A stretch of 64,000 nucleotides of DNA from Skeletonema tropicum (GCA_037178625.1 CM074127.1:2294001-2358000), one strand, 5' to 3'; shown: positions 22,145 to 32,587, counted from the stretch's first letter. Program-made: numbers and translations. The notes: a model not told the origin generated them from the letters alone.

Positions 22145-22548
22145 GGCTGGCACTTGTTATTTCGTAGTGTAATTGTTATGCAGCTTTTTTTGACAATGTT
22201 GCAAACTAAACTAACTTTAATTTACTGTACATATATTTTGCTCTTCATGAAGAGTGTTGCATTGGAAAAAAACCGTTCATGTGCTGCCACTTTAGGCGCT
22301 CGTTATTCTGAAATCTGCTCATGAAATATGAATCTTTCCAACTTCTTTGACGGTCCTACTGCTTTTTCAATACTTGACTCTATCAACCGGTTATACTTAC
22401 TTCTATATTTACAAATAATGTTGTTGGATGTCCCGAACGAATTTACTCTGCTGAGAAGGCTCTCGAGACTTTACAGGATGCTGTGATGCAGTATATTTCC
22501 TGTGTTCTTTGCCAAATTTCCATTTCTGACTCTCTCCATGTTATACAT
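22145..22548. other. Intergenic region between convergent genes
   Basis: 404 bp between the 3' ends of the SNAP gene and the next gene. AT-rich; no ORF, RNA or repeat recognised. Confidence 0.4.
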
Positions 22549-23403
22549 TCATTTCCGGCGATAACCCAAAAGAGTATTGTAAAGCATTCTCCAAAACGCC
22601 AACACCGTCAATGAATCAAAGATAAAGTCTGCATCAGCATTTGTCATACCTCCACGGGCCGCTGCACTCTGAGGATGAATCAAATCAATCTGATGCCATA
22701 AATAATCACTTCCCCACGCCAAACCCACCATCATTAGTGTCGTGAAAGCCCACGTTCGAAAAGTGGCAAGGAGCGCATCCGATGTGTCGCATTCGAGAGT
22801 ATTGCGCATCTGAAATGCCTGTGTGAAATATCCACTCACTATCCAGCAGAAAGAGATGGACACAAATGCTAGACCACTCGCCGCAGTGGCTGGTGAGTAT
22901 GGATTTTCAACTGTGTTGCGAATAAGCCAATGACCATGCTCAGTGATTTGATATGGGTCAAACCACACTGGTAGGGTCATGCGTTGCTCGAGCGTTGCAG
23001 TAACTAGTTGTGACAAATCCATTCGAGACGCCTCGTAGAACATGGCATTGATGATGTGATCGACGTAGGTGTAGACGAAGAGGACGACAACATCGCCCGA
23101 GAGGACAAAGTGGTCTTCTGGCAGTGGAGGTAGTTTGAAATTCATGAATAGATCTTTCATGTTGAGGTTGGGTAGATTGAAATTATTATTGTCATCATCT
23201 TCGGGAATGGAGGACATGGATAATGCTGTCATGGATGCTGTTCCAGCAAGGGTGTCGCCAAAATCAGTCGATATTCTTGACACTGAGCCATTATTGGATC
23301 GCTGCCGCTGCCCTGTTGCGACAGGTTGAAAGCAAAGCACATCGGATGTAAAGAATGCGGCTGCCCAGAGCACGACGCCTCCAAAACAACTTGAGACCTT
23401 CAT
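22549..23403 (-). CDS. Plastid-targeted four-helix membrane protein, unknown
   Basis: 284 residues from ATG 23403. A longer open frame upstream has an alternative start, but the start used here gives a proper signal peptide ending LCFQPVATG, a diatom plastid cleavage motif with Phe. The mature part has about four hydrophobic segments (DVVVLFVYTYVDHIINAMF, GLAFVSISFCWIVSGYF, FTTLMMVGLAWGSDYLW and a C-terminal one), so it likely sits in a plastid membrane. No catalytic motif is visible and the family is not recognised. Divergent from the plastid GNAT gene with 379 bp between starts. Confidence 0.7.
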   Translation of the reverse strand: MKVSSCFGGVVLWAAAFFTSDVLCFQPVATGQRQRSNNGSVSRISTDFGDTLAGTASMTALSMSSIPEDDDNNNFNLPNLNMKDLFMNFKLPPLPEDHFVLSGDVVVLFVYTYVDHIINAMFYEASRMDLSQLVTATLEQRMTLPVWFDPYQITEHGHWLIRNTVENPYSPATAASGLAFVSISFCWIVSGYFTQAFQMRNTLECDTSDALLATFRTWAFTTLMMVGLAWGSDYLWHQIDLIHPQSAAARGGMTNADADFIFDSLTVLAFWRMLYNTLLGYRRK

Positions 23404-23782
23404 TTTTTCTTCCCTTTTATTAAAATAATAAATAATCAATGCGATTGCTCCACTTCTCTTTCGACCAGCCAATGCAATGCCAATGCAACAGAGCAATGCA
23501 ACTGCCGATTGCCGCCGAGAAGAACAACCACAAAAGCAAAGCAAAGTGCAGCCAGATGCAGAATTTTTGTGTCCTTGTTGCGATGTTGACGCCTCCAATA
23601 ATTCTTGGGGGGGATACCGGGGGGAAATACCCCCGATATTCTTCAACTCAAACCAATGCAAAGGACTCCCTACAAGCGCGTGCCCTCCATCCGCTGCAAC
23701 AAAACAACTCTAGCTTGAGATGATGAAGACTGACGTTGCCACAACGCAATTGAACGCCTCTACTTACTGTTGTCTTGGCAAA

Positions 23783-24722
23783 ATGAGGACAATTATACTC
23801 GCCTACCTGGCCACATACATTACCACAACAACTGCATTCGCACCCCCATCATTTGGCCTAGGAGCTCTATTTCGTCCACCGAATATTAAAATCATCAAAA
23901 GCGAAGGAGATCCCGACAAACTAGAAGAGGCGGGCATATTTTTCGTAGATGCATTCTGGACAGGCAAGGTCGGAGGAGGTGCCGATACTCTCTCTCCCAA
24001 ACAAGCATTTCAATTAGAGCGTCAGCAAGTGGCGGAATTTACCAAACGGTACAGACAACTTGTGGCGAAGCAGAGTGGGAGACTTCCGGGGAACTATGCT
24101 GGACGATCGATTGATTCAAATTCAGAGTTGGTTTTGTGTGTAAATGGAAAGGATGAGGTTATTGGTTGCGCTGGTATAGAAGGTAAGGAAAGGATATACG
24201 ATGGTATAGGAGAAGTCGCAGTTTTGTCCACGTGTATCATTACTTGTGTCTTGATACACATGTTGTGTCTCGACTTGTCGTTCGCTTCAAATGCAATGCA
24301 ACATACTAATGTGATTGCATGTTTGTGCTCTTCTATTGATTTGGTGTTGACTTTTCAAACAAACAGTCAGCAGAATAAAGAAAATGGATGGCTATGACTC
24401 ATCATTTTCGGGTCCAATTATGAGCAATTTGGCAGTATCGCGCAAATACAGAAGGAAAGGCTTGGCTGAGGATTTGGTCAAGGCAGCAGAAAATATCGCA
24501 AGGAGAGAGTGGGGTTACGATGATTGCTATTTGTATGTAGAGAAGCGAAATACACCGGCTATCAAGTTGTATCAAAAGCTTGGCTACAAATCTCTGTGGG
24601 AAGATGACACTGCAACAACACTGCTGCCAACAGGTGATGGCAGAATCGCTAATGGAAAGACCACAATTGTCTGTATGAAGAAACGTGTTGGCGCAGGACT
24701 ATTCGGCAACCTTTTTGGGTAG
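23783..24722 (+). CDS. Plastid-targeted GNAT acetyltransferase
   Basis: Exon 1 is 23783-24182, the 184-bp intron 24183-24366 and exon 2 24367-24722, giving 251 residues. The leader MRTIILAYLATYITTTTAFA ends in the plastid motif TTAFAPP. The C-terminal half is a GNAT fold: strand NLAVSRKY, the acetyl-CoA loop RRKGLAEDLV (the R/QxxGxG/A motif), and the late helix-strand NTPAIKLYQKLGYK. It should transfer acetyl from acetyl-CoA to an amine or a protein lysine in the plastid; substrate unknown. An in-frame ATG at 23720 would add 21 residues before the signal peptide and is less likely. Confidence 0.82.
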
Positions 24723-24824
24723 GCTACAAAAATAATCACATTGCTATTGGCTACAAGAATAACAGTGTAATGAAACGGCACTAATAACATGCATTGAATC
24801 GTTCAAGCTAACAAGTTTCTTCAA

Positions 24825-25847
24825 CTAAGTGAATGTTCTGGCAGTACGACGGGCGGCACAAGAAGGACAAGCATCCAAAAATGCCCTAATCTGCGCATCA
24901 GGCAAATTCGCATAGCGTTCATCAGCCAAATTCTTGGTAGCATCACGTCCACGATGACTAAGTTCCATAACATGCATTTCAAATAACGCGTCAAACACCT
25001 GTCCAATCTCAAGATAAATGATGCTCTTTGTCCCATCCTTGCTGTGTCGACACAAGTACTTTGTTCCATCGTCAGTTTCACGTATGTGAATACCAGTCCT
25101 GCGACCTAGCTTGTAGGTTACTGGTTTCATTCTGGAATACCACGTCTTGTGCTTTGCACGAAATTGACCAGCATCCAATCCATCTACTCCGGTGGCCCAG
25201 TGTTCCGCAATGTAGATCCATTCCTTTAATTGAGCCTTGCTCTTGAGGTTAGCATTGGTTGGAGGAGGGACATAACTGTCTAGATCCGCAGCAGATAGGA
25301 CAGCTCCTCCTGTCAACTGACGATAAAAGCTGTCACGGAAATTTGCCACCAAAGCTTCATCCATACCGCCCCCTTCCGTATAGCGAGGTGGTAAGTAGAG
25401 AGTGTTGGTGGGGTAGGTTGCCTCCTCGGCAAGTTGGGCAACACTCACGCGAGGCATCTTTTCCACCTTGGCACGTTTATTGGACGAGTTCCCACTCCCA
25501 GCAGCAATCCGTGAGTTGAGGGGAGTATATCCCGACAAAGCCTGCGCAGCGGTCTCATAAACATCCTTTGCAGCCGCAACACGCCTTGTGGCGACCACCT
25601 TGGCCTCTTCTACATCCTCAAGGAATTTTCTGCAATTTTTTAGAGCATCAAGGAGAGACTTGTCTCGAGCTGATTCGTCCGTGATGGATTTGGCTTGCAG
25701 GACCTCGTTCCGGAGACGCGCAAGTGATGTGGAAAAGTCTTCTTCCACTACTACTCCGGCAACGGCAACCTCCGGGAGAGGGAGCGGCGGCGGTGGCAAT
25801 GCAGGCACATCGTCACTTATGAATTTGTCAGAGTCGGAGTTGGCCAT
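24825..25847 (-). CDS. Host gene with retroelement integrase-type H2C2 zinc finger
   Basis: 340 residues in one exon. The N-terminal third is acidic and Pro-rich, then helical (LKNCRKFLEDVEEAKVVATR). The C-terminus holds a zinc motif HX5HX28CX2C (MHVMELSHRGRDA ... CPSCAARR), within the HX3-7HX23-32CX2C range of integrase N-terminal zinc domains, and with the integrase-like SHRG and PDAQIRAFLDACPSC context. No integrase core (DDE), reverse transcriptase or LTR is found nearby. It is therefore a stand-alone integrase-finger protein, either domesticated or a fragment. The frame is intact and long, which favours a functional gene. Confidence 0.6.
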   Translation of the reverse strand: MANSDSDKFISDDVPALPPPPLPLPEVAVAGVVVEEDFSTSLARLRNEVLQAKSITDESARDKSLLDALKNCRKFLEDVEEAKVVATRRVAAAKDVYETAAQALSGYTPLNSRIAAGSGNSSNKRAKVEKMPRVSVAQLAEEATYPTNTLYLPPRYTEGGGMDEALVANFRDSFYRQLTGGAVLSAADLDSYVPPPTNANLKSKAQLKEWIYIAEHWATGVDGLDAGQFRAKHKTWYSRMKPVTYKLGRRTGIHIRETDDGTKYLCRHSKDGTKSIIYLEIGQVFDALFEMHVMELSHRGRDATKNLADERYANLPDAQIRAFLDACPSCAARRTARTFT

Positions 25848-26074
25848 TTTGATCCAGATTGATGGCAGTATCGAGAATAAACAGCGTTATGGCGATTCCA
25901 CCACGGATTCCACTGAATGTGATGAACGTTCACGTAAAAGCATGAGGTGCACAATAAGGAAATAATACTAATTCCTACGTAGGATCTTGGATCTGAAATC
26001 AATTGAGCCCACCTCCCTCCCTCTCCCCCTCTCTTCCAAGGCAAGCTACGCAGATGTTGTTGCATACCCAAACC

Positions 26075-26491
26075 ATGGGCATACTGAATAAAAGAACAAT
26101 CGTGACAGCTGTATTTGGTTGCTGTATCGCTGCATATGCAAATGCATTCGTAAATCATCGCCATAGTAGACACATCATACCCAGTACACCTATTCAGCAC
26201 TCAAGATCAAGATATCCAACAACAATCTTCAACTCCTCCGATAATGATGATTCAGCAGAAGATAGTGAGAATGACAGATTAGGTACTAGCGACCCTGCCG
26301 GTGTGCCACTCTTTGATACCAACGATAGAGCGACGCTGTTTGGTCTCGAGCCCAACGCTGATGTGGATCCACTTGACAACCCAGGGCTCCAGTTTACTGG
26401 ACCAATCATCATGTTCTTATCACTCTACGTAACGTTGTCTCTCTTTTTTGCTGGTGATGGTGAGTTGGTTCTCTTCGATAACATTCAATAG
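26075..26491 (+). CDS. Small plastid-targeted single-pass membrane protein
   Basis: 138 residues. A signal peptide (GILNKRTIVTAVFGCCIAAY) ends in ANAFVNH, the plastid motif. The mature part is about 110 residues with an acidic start, DRATLFGLEPN, and one membrane helix near the C-terminus (PIIMFLSLYVTLSLFFAGD). Size and layout resemble small thylakoid-associated proteins, but the family is not recognised. An in-frame ATG at 26054 adds seven residues. Divergent from the integrase-finger gene (228 bp). Confidence 0.65.
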   Translation: MGILNKRTIVTAVFGCCIAAYANAFVNHRHSRHIIPSTPIQHSRSRYPTTIFNSSDNDDSAEDSENDRLGTSDPAGVPLFDTNDRATLFGLEPNADVDPLDNPGLQFTGPIIMFLSLYVTLSLFFAGDGELVLFDNIQ

Positions 26492-26574
26492 CAAGCACAT
26501 GACAAAGAAAAGTGATAATAATGATGCGCTAACTAACTAACTAAGATGAAAAGAAATACAAGATGCTACTCAAA

Positions 26575-28503
26575 TTAATACTGCGCATCTTTTGCCTTGA
26601 CCCATGCGTCAACTGCCCTAGACAAACTCTTTACGATAACACCTTCACTCATTTCCTTCACGATTGTTTTGTAGTCCAGATTGCATCGTCTGGCTCGGAC
26701 ACGAATATTGCCATCAGTGGTTTTTTCTACCAATACTTCAACCCCGCCTTCTTTGCTTGACTTCGTCGTCAATGGTTTTGACGACTTTTTGACCGTTCCG
26801 CCGCCACTACGTTCTTTCTCTTCTAATTTCTCTTCCGATGCAGATTTGTATCTATCACCAGTATTGGTTGTCTGGAAAAGGATTCTCACACCTTGCCTTT
26901 CTACAACACCATCAAACTTCGAGGCAGGTTTCCTGCTCTTTCGAACCAAGACTGGAGTTGTCAATCCTGTTCCTTTACGATCACCTTCAAAGGTAGCCGC
27001 CCACTCTTGTACGTATTGTGCAAGTTGCTCATACTTTGGATCAAGGATTGCATCATCAGTTGAAACGCCTGGTCCCACATCTACGCGCAGCAGTTCTGGT
27101 CCTGACAAGCAAACAAACGCATCGTTCCATTCCACTGTTGCACCTTCTGGGAGACTACCTGTACTGCACAGAGTAGAGTTTCTCGCATATGGTTGATATG
27201 CCAAGGCCTGAAGAAGCACGTGTGCGGCAGCATTTGGACCTATTTCCCCGTCAAGTACATCCCCCGGTCTAATTTCAATACTCGCATCTTTGTCGTCGGA
27301 CGATGCAATATCTCCAAACTTGACAATTGTATAATCTAATGGGTTCTGCTTGCCCACTATGCGGCTGCGAGAAATAGCAATGATGGATTGCTCGATTTCA
27401 CGAAGTTTGTCGAGTTTACCCCCAAGTAGATTTTGCATGGAATATGGCATTTTGTTTGTTCGTTCAGTACCCAAGCCGCTAACAACTACTACATGGCTCG
27501 GAGGCATGCCAGGTGCGGACCCTGCGACAGGTGCAGTTCGTTTCAGCACTCTACCAAGTAGATTTTCTAGCGAAGATCGATCATTGAGAGAGGATGCAAA
27601 GACAAGTGCAGTTTGAGCGTTGTTCCCTCCGATCGGGATATTGCCTGTTGGTCCATAAGTATCAACAATAACTTCTGATTCAAAGGCTTCTTGTAACAAC
27701 TCTTTCAGCTTTCCCAAGACTCTATCAGAACCTTTCGACTTCTTTTCGTCGACAACTACCAACACTCGATTATCATGCGTAACTGCTGGTGGATCATCGT
27801 CCCCTTCCAATGTTGCTCGTTTTCTTGCAGCAGCAACACTTCCAAGGAGAACACCCTCGCTTGGCCCTAGAACAACATCCATTCCACCAACAGATCCCCA
27901 ACTTCCCCAGTCAACACCTCTGCCTGACGAGGACGCCATTCGGTCGGCAGCTGCAGCCTTCTTCGTACTTTCCCTAAAATCAGCATTTGCATTTAAGAAC
28001 TCATTACTTAGACGATCAATCTTCTCCATCAAATTTTGCTTTTCATATTGGACATTCAGCTGACTAGCCGTCTCCATCCTTTTCCTTGACTGGGAAAGAT
28101 CCTCTTCCATTTCTTCTCGGAGCTTTTCAATATCGGCAAGCCTTCCGTCAACAGCCTTGTCTAGTGTAGCCTGAGCTTGAATACGTATATCCTCAATCTC
28201 TTCAGGTGACAGAGCCGGAAGCTGGGCACCAATATTGATGCCTAGCTTCTTACCAACAAGATCATCAAGCCCATCTTCTTCTTCCTCCTCGTCTTCGTCG
28301 TCGAAATCCTCATAATCATCATATTTGTCATTCTGAGCACGAATTGTTTTAACACCACTTAAGAACTCTCTTCCGCTCAGACGACTACGCTGCTGTAGGA
28401 TGCATGACTTCGGGTTCGAGAATGCCGTAGCTACATGAGCTATATGAGAACATCCTACGAACAGCAGTATAGCGGCGGGTATATATGTACGGTGGAGACG
28501 CAT
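26575..28503 (-). CDS. Plastid-targeted Rossmann-fold (atypical SDR-like) protein
   Basis: 642 residues from ATG 28503. The open frame reaches 28719, but the start used here places a signal peptide (RLHRTYIPAAILLFVGCSH) before ATAFSNPK, a plastid motif. An acidic stretch (DDEDEEEEEDG) and a coiled coil (about 120-180, DIEKLREEMEEDLSQSRKR) come first. A Rossmann-like region (NRVLVVVDEKK, TALVFASSLNDR, SHVVVVSGLGTERT) follows, then DYTIVKFGDI, as in NAD(P)-binding atypical SDRs. The dinucleotide loop is not canonical, so it may be a structural or chaperone-type relative. Function unknown. Confidence 0.65.
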   Translation of the reverse strand: MRLHRTYIPAAILLFVGCSHIAHVATAFSNPKSCILQQRSRLSGREFLSGVKTIRAQNDKYDDYEDFDDEDEEEEEDGLDDLVGKKLGINIGAQLPALSPEEIEDIRIQAQATLDKAVDGRLADIEKLREEMEEDLSQSRKRMETASQLNVQYEKQNLMEKIDRLSNEFLNANADFRESTKKAAAADRMASSSGRGVDWGSWGSVGGMDVVLGPSEGVLLGSVAAARKRATLEGDDDPPAVTHDNRVLVVVDEKKSKGSDRVLGKLKELLQEAFESEVIVDTYGPTGNIPIGGNNAQTALVFASSLNDRSSLENLLGRVLKRTAPVAGSAPGMPPSHVVVVSGLGTERTNKMPYSMQNLLGGKLDKLREIEQSIIAISRSRIVGKQNPLDYTIVKFGDIASSDDKDASIEIRPGDVLDGEIGPNAAAHVLLQALAYQPYARNSTLCSTGSLPEGATVEWNDAFVCLSGPELLRVDVGPGVSTDDAILDPKYEQLAQYVQEWAATFEGDRKGTGLTTPVLVRKSRKPASKFDGVVERQGVRILFQTTNTGDRYKSASEEKLEEKERSGGGTVKKSSKPLTTKSSKEGGVEVLVEKTTDGNIRVRARRCNLDYKTIVKEMSEGVIVKSLSRAVDAWVKAKDAQY

Positions 28504-28910
28504 TTGTTCTTTGATGTAGCGTAGGCAGCGTTCTTCCTCGCCATATGCTACTTTTATGTACAACATTGTGAATCCAGATTGCAGATTAAAAGCAGAGCAA
28601 AAGCTCTTGTTTGATTTGGATTTTGAAGTTCGAAGATACGTATCATAAGCGATGATATGATCGCCATTGGAATCCATCTCGCGACATAAAACGATTCCGA
28701 TGTGTGTTTTGACGCCCACTATGACAGAGGCAGAACAAACTAAGCAACGGCGTGATAGTGGTGCATTCTTGCGGTGTTCATATTAGTAGGGCGGAAATAT
28801 CGATATAAAAAGAGCAGCTGGATACAGTAGACCGCTCGTAGCAGCAGCGTAAACTCAAAACTCTGTGTAAAGAGCGACAGAAAACAGACAGAACATTATT
28901 TGCATAAAAC
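28504..28910. other. Intergenic region between divergent genes
   Basis: 407 bp. Part is open in the frame of the plastid Rossmann gene but lacks coding character. It must carry both promoters. No specific site identified. Confidence 0.35.
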
Positions 28911-29856
28911 ATGCCATTTTGGGCAAACAAGAAAGATAGTCAACCTGAGCAAAAGCCTCAGCAGTCCACTACTTCGTGGGCAAACACGAATGATGATTCG
29001 GGATTCTTGCATCCAGAATCATCCTTGGCAAGCAACCGAGACCTCAGGGAAAGTGCATGGTCCAAAGAAAGGAGCAACCAACAACTTGACTTGGAAGACG
29101 TTTATAATGAACAGCTAGGATGCTGCAGCAAAGTTGGCGTGTATACTGTTAAGACTCTCCATGCGATTGACTTCTGCTTAGGACTGTCGTTGGTAATTTA
29201 TGGTTCATTGCTGCTGACACAGTTTGAGACACCTGCAAAAGCTGCAGTTTTATTTTGTTTGATGCTGGGCACAATTCACCTGGCGTCAAGTTTGGCAGGC
29301 ATATTCTCCTTTATTGTTGGATCTTGTTCTCGAGTTGGTCTTGTCATCAGTGCATACATTGCACCCTACTATGTTCTTGTGTATATCAGTATTGTGATTT
29401 CTCTGGTAGTCGATTCTGATGGTTTCTTGCAATACATTGACGACCACAAAGATCAGATGTTTCTAGGCCAAGATGCAGCTGCAAATTTCAAGAGGATGCT
29501 GCCTCTGTTCTACACAATTTTGGTTGTCTTGGGAACGTTGGAGTCAATGAGGTGAGATTTACTTCACAGTTATCGCGTATATTTCCAAGTTTGCGTGGCC
29601 ATCTCACCAGTGTTTTGAATCTTTGTAATCTTATTTTCTATATTGCAACAGGTTTCTGGTTCTATTCCAAATTAGAGAGCGCCTCATACGTCGTGATGAA
29701 GCTGATCCTCTTAAGCCTAGATCAACTAGGTCTAGTAATGGACCAAATGAGACGTTAACGGAAGCATTGCTTGAGAGCAACTCAGTCACTGATGAATCAC
29801 TAGAAACAGGAGGCATGGGCAAGGGTCACGGAGAGCAAAAGTGGTGGGAGAGTTGA
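28911..29856 (+). CDS. Tetraspanin-like four-helix membrane protein
   Basis: Exon 1 is 28911-29551, the 100-bp intron 29552-29651 and exon 2 29652-29856, giving 281 residues. The hydrophilic N-terminus (70 residues) is followed by four membrane segments: IDFCLGLSLVIYGSLLLTQ, LFCLMLGTIHLASSLAGIF, a third at ISAYIAPYYVLVYISIVISL, and a fourth split by the intron (FYTILVVLGTLESMR joined to FLVLF). A short loop with QMFLGQDAAANF lies between helices 3 and 4. The C-terminus is cytosolic and polar. The arrangement is tetraspanin-like, but the CCG motif is absent, so the family call is tentative. Confidence 0.6.
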
Positions 29857-29869
29857 TATGTATAAACAT

Positions 29870-29979
29870 GAAATTTATTATAACCTTTGACTACTACCTT
29901 CTCATTACACTACTCTAAAAGTTACATGCAAGCCGAAATCAGCGGCTCAAATGGATTCGTCAACGGTGAAGAAGAACTG
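29870..29979 (+). repeat. Direct repeat, first copy (about 110 bp)
   Basis: AATTTATTATAACCT through GAAGAAGAACTG recurs at 30022-30129 with about 80-85% identity by eye. It includes a segment GGATTCGTCAACG. This is a local tandem-type duplication in a gene 3' region. Confidence 0.65.
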
Positions 29980-30021
29980 TTCAAAAGTGGTGTGAGAAAT
30001 GATGCGTATATGTATGGACAG

Positions 30022-30129
30022 AAAATTTATTATAACCTAGGACTACTTCTCATTACACTACTCTATAAAGTTAGAGGCAAGCCGTAGATCAGCGGCACAG
30101 CTGGATTCGTCAACGATGAAGAAGAACTG
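30022..30129 (+). repeat. Direct repeat, second copy
   Basis: Partner of 29870-29979, shifted by about 150 bases. Confidence 0.65.
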
Positions 30130-30207
30130 GTGGTGGTGGGAAATAACTCGGAAGTTTTAGTATGTGCACATCCGTCGTAAAGCTTTAAGCAAGACTGGTG
30201 AAAATGT

Positions 30208-30717
30208 CTATTTCTTGCTCTTCTTGCCGCCGAAAAGGTTGAAGTTCTGGGCACGAACTCCAGTGTACATTGGGGTCTCTCCCTCAGTCTCACCAGACCA
30301 GTCATACTTGGTCTTGGCCATTCTATGTCCAAGGTTGGGGAGCTTCATCCAGCTGCCGTTCTCAGAAGTACCACGGGCAAGGTAGAACTCGGTGTAGTCA
30401 GTGAAAACTCCGGCCTTCTTGACGTTCCTCTCGTAGTTGGCAGCCTTCTTGGCATCAGCATCGGCACGGATCTTTGCGTATTGCTCTCTGGTGAGGCCGG
30501 ATGGAACATAAGACTTATCAGTGAGGGTTCCGGTCTTAAGATTCTTCTTTCCTCTGGCACCGTATTCGTTACTGTCGGCAACAGGGGCCCAGAGATCCAA
30601 ATCGGAGATGGTCTTGAAAAGTCCATTGAGCTCGGTGGAGACTGGGGCCTTGGCGGCGGGCACGAAGGCGGAAGCAGAGGCCACGGAGGCAGCGACGATA
30701 AGGGCAGAGGTCTTCAT
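30208..30717 (-). CDS. Small plastid-targeted protein, paralogue A
   Basis: 169 residues. Signal peptide plus textbook plastid motif SASAFVPAAKAP. The mature part begins with a conserved helix (TELNGLFKTISDLDLWAP). It continues with repeated basic/aromatic motifs (KSYVPSGLTREQYAKIR, YERNVKKAGVFTDYTEFYL, GSWMKLPNLGHRMAKTKYDW) and a C-terminal FNLFGGKKSKK tail missing from paralogue B. No membrane helix, cofactor motif or enzyme signature. The compact charged sequence with WxP and YDWSG motifs would suit a peripheral subunit of a plastid complex; this is inference. Use of few, preferred codons suggests strong expression. Confidence 0.75.
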   Translation of the reverse strand: MKTSALIVAASVASASAFVPAAKAPVSTELNGLFKTISDLDLWAPVADSNEYGARGKKNLKTGTLTDKSYVPSGLTREQYAKIRADADAKKAANYERNVKKAGVFTDYTEFYLARGTSENGSWMKLPNLGHRMAKTKYDWSGETEGETPMYTGVRAQNFNLFGGKKSKK

Positions 30718-32104
30718 GGTGCTTTGATGATGTGCAAGTAAAATAAAATTTGGGATGAATACGAGATCGATCTTTCATCTTCCAATTCTTCTTCGGGAGG
30801 TCGGTAAGCGAGGAACCATTGGATTTCACTGACTCAGCAAGCGCAGAATAGAAGCATTTATCGTCCATCAGTTGTCGGAGGGAAGTTTTGTTGAAGAGAT
30901 TTCCGGAAGTTTCAACTTTCTCACTAGTGACAGCAAGGTGACAGCATTGATTTGTATGAAAAAAGCCGTAGAAGTTTCTCATCCATCGTTTCATTTCTCA
31001 GCATTTTCCTTTTGCCTCTTTGATGTTGTTCTGCAGTTTATGTTCAACTGAAAGATCGGTCGCTGACGCACTTTTCTACGATGTTGCAGCCGAACCACAA
31101 CTTGTTCGTCACCATGATGATGATAATATGATTTTCCAAGCCACCAGCGCCTTGTAGCGGCGGCGGTTTGTGATGTCGTGTGCTCGCGTTCTATTGGAGT
31201 GGAGTGTGGCCGATTACTCTCTCAAAGAGGTTGGGAATAGCAGGAGTTGCAGGTGAGTAGTACAGACAATGAGGTCCTGACGAATACTGAGACGCTGCCA
31301 CTACCGGGCTGGCCGCCGCGCTGCCGACGTTGACGAAATGCCATTGGATGGGTGTTATATTGCATATCTTATGAATGCATTTCGATGGGTTCAGGTTCGA
31401 TGCAGCTTTGATTCATAAAAGTTCGTCACTCTGCCTGAGAAAGATGTAGGCAGTCCACTTTGGTTCTCTGTTGTAGGTATGTCCAAGCGTCTTGATAGAC
31501 ACAATGTAGGCGTGATGGTATCCATTGTTTTGATCTCCTCTGCGATGCATGTAATTTGGAAGCAAGACCAAAAAACGAAATCACACTCGTCAAGTCAAAT
31601 AAGCAAATCAGATTCGAGTTCCAGTTCACAAAAGCGGCTTGTGGAATTGTGGAGTTGTGGAGTTGTCGCCTGTTCATCGATTCACAGAGCGGAGATTCTT
31701 GGTGGCGTCAAGTCAACGCTCCCCATGGAATTGTTTATGAATGCTACGCACAATTTGGTTGGAAGTATGCATGGAAGTTGTCGGCTCAAGGCGGAAAGCA
31801 GTTCACGAGGACGTGAAATGCTGCCTCCTCGATTATGAATGGAACTAGTGAGAGTGAACAATTTAGAAGAGAATGCTGCTGTCAAAAATCAACTTCTTAT
31901 TTTTATTGTTGTCTGTCAGCATGAGTAGAAGGTTGCCATGGAGTGATTCCATCCGCGCTATGTTGGGTTACCAACACTTCGGAAAAGCCTAAAGCTCGCC
32001 CGGTATTTGGTCGCTGGAATTCAGGTGTTATTTCCCAGTCCGGTTCTTCTATGTACTTCCTCCCACAACACCAAGTAGTGGAAAATGAAAAATCAGGAGC
32101 GCAC
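30718..32104. other. Intergenic region between the two plastid paralogues
   Basis: 1387 bp. An open frame at 31497-31816 (without ATG) and shorter ones overlap, but none matches a family or shows clear coding bias. An earlier gene remnant cannot be excluded. No RNA gene or transposon end recognised. Confidence 0.4.
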
Positions 32105-32587
32105 TTATTTCTTGCCGAAGAAGCTTACTCCAGTGTAGGTGGGGGTCTGTCCTTCAGTCTCACCAGACCAGTCATACTTGGTCTTGGCCATTCTGTGTCC
32201 ACGGTTGGGGAGCTTCATCCAGCTGCCGTTCTCTGAAGTACCGCGCTTAAGGTAGAAGTCGGTGTAATCAATGAAAACTCCGGCCTTCTTGACGTTCCTC
32301 TCGTAGTTGGCGGCCTTCTTGGCATCAGCATCGGAACGGATCTTTGCGTATTGCTCTTTGGTAAGGCCGGATGGAACATAAGACTTATCAGTGAGGGTTC
32401 CGGTTTTAACGTTCTTCTTTCCTCTGGCGCCGTAATCGTTACTGTCGGCAATAGGAGCCCAGAGATCCAAATCGGAGATGGTCTTGAAAAGTCCATTGAG
32501 CTCGGTGGAGACTGGGGCCTTGGCGGCGGGCACGAAGGCGGAAGCAGAGGCCACGGAGGCAGCGACGATAAGGGCAGAGGTCTTCAT
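32105..32587 (-). CDS. Small plastid-targeted protein, paralogue B
   Basis: 160 residues. The first 49 residues are identical to paralogue A (30208-30717). The rest differs only by scattered conservative changes (V/I, E/D, R/K) until the C-terminus, which ends TYTGVSFFGKK instead of the longer tail. Signal peptide and SASAFVP plastid motif as in A. The two genes lie in tandem 1.4 kb apart on the same strand. The flanks are not similar, so the duplication is older than those at 135-8858 and 34251-38068, with conserved coding sequence indicating selection. Confidence 0.75.
   Translation of the reverse strand: MKTSALIVAASVASASAFVPAAKAPVSTELNGLFKTISDLDLWAPIADSNDYGARGKKNVKTGTLTDKSYVPSGLTKEQYAKIRSDADAKKAANYERNVKKAGVFIDYTDFYLKRGTSENGSWMKLPNRGHRMAKTKYDWSGETEGQTPTYTGVSFFGKK

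Noticed and set aside
28504..28719. 72-residue N-terminal extension of the plastid Rossmann-fold protein
   Set aside because: It would bury the signal peptide and the plastid cleavage motif inside the protein.
31497..31816. Possible protein-coding frame between the plastid paralogues
   Set aside because: No ATG in a good position, no family resemblance, and overlapping frames of similar length on both strands.
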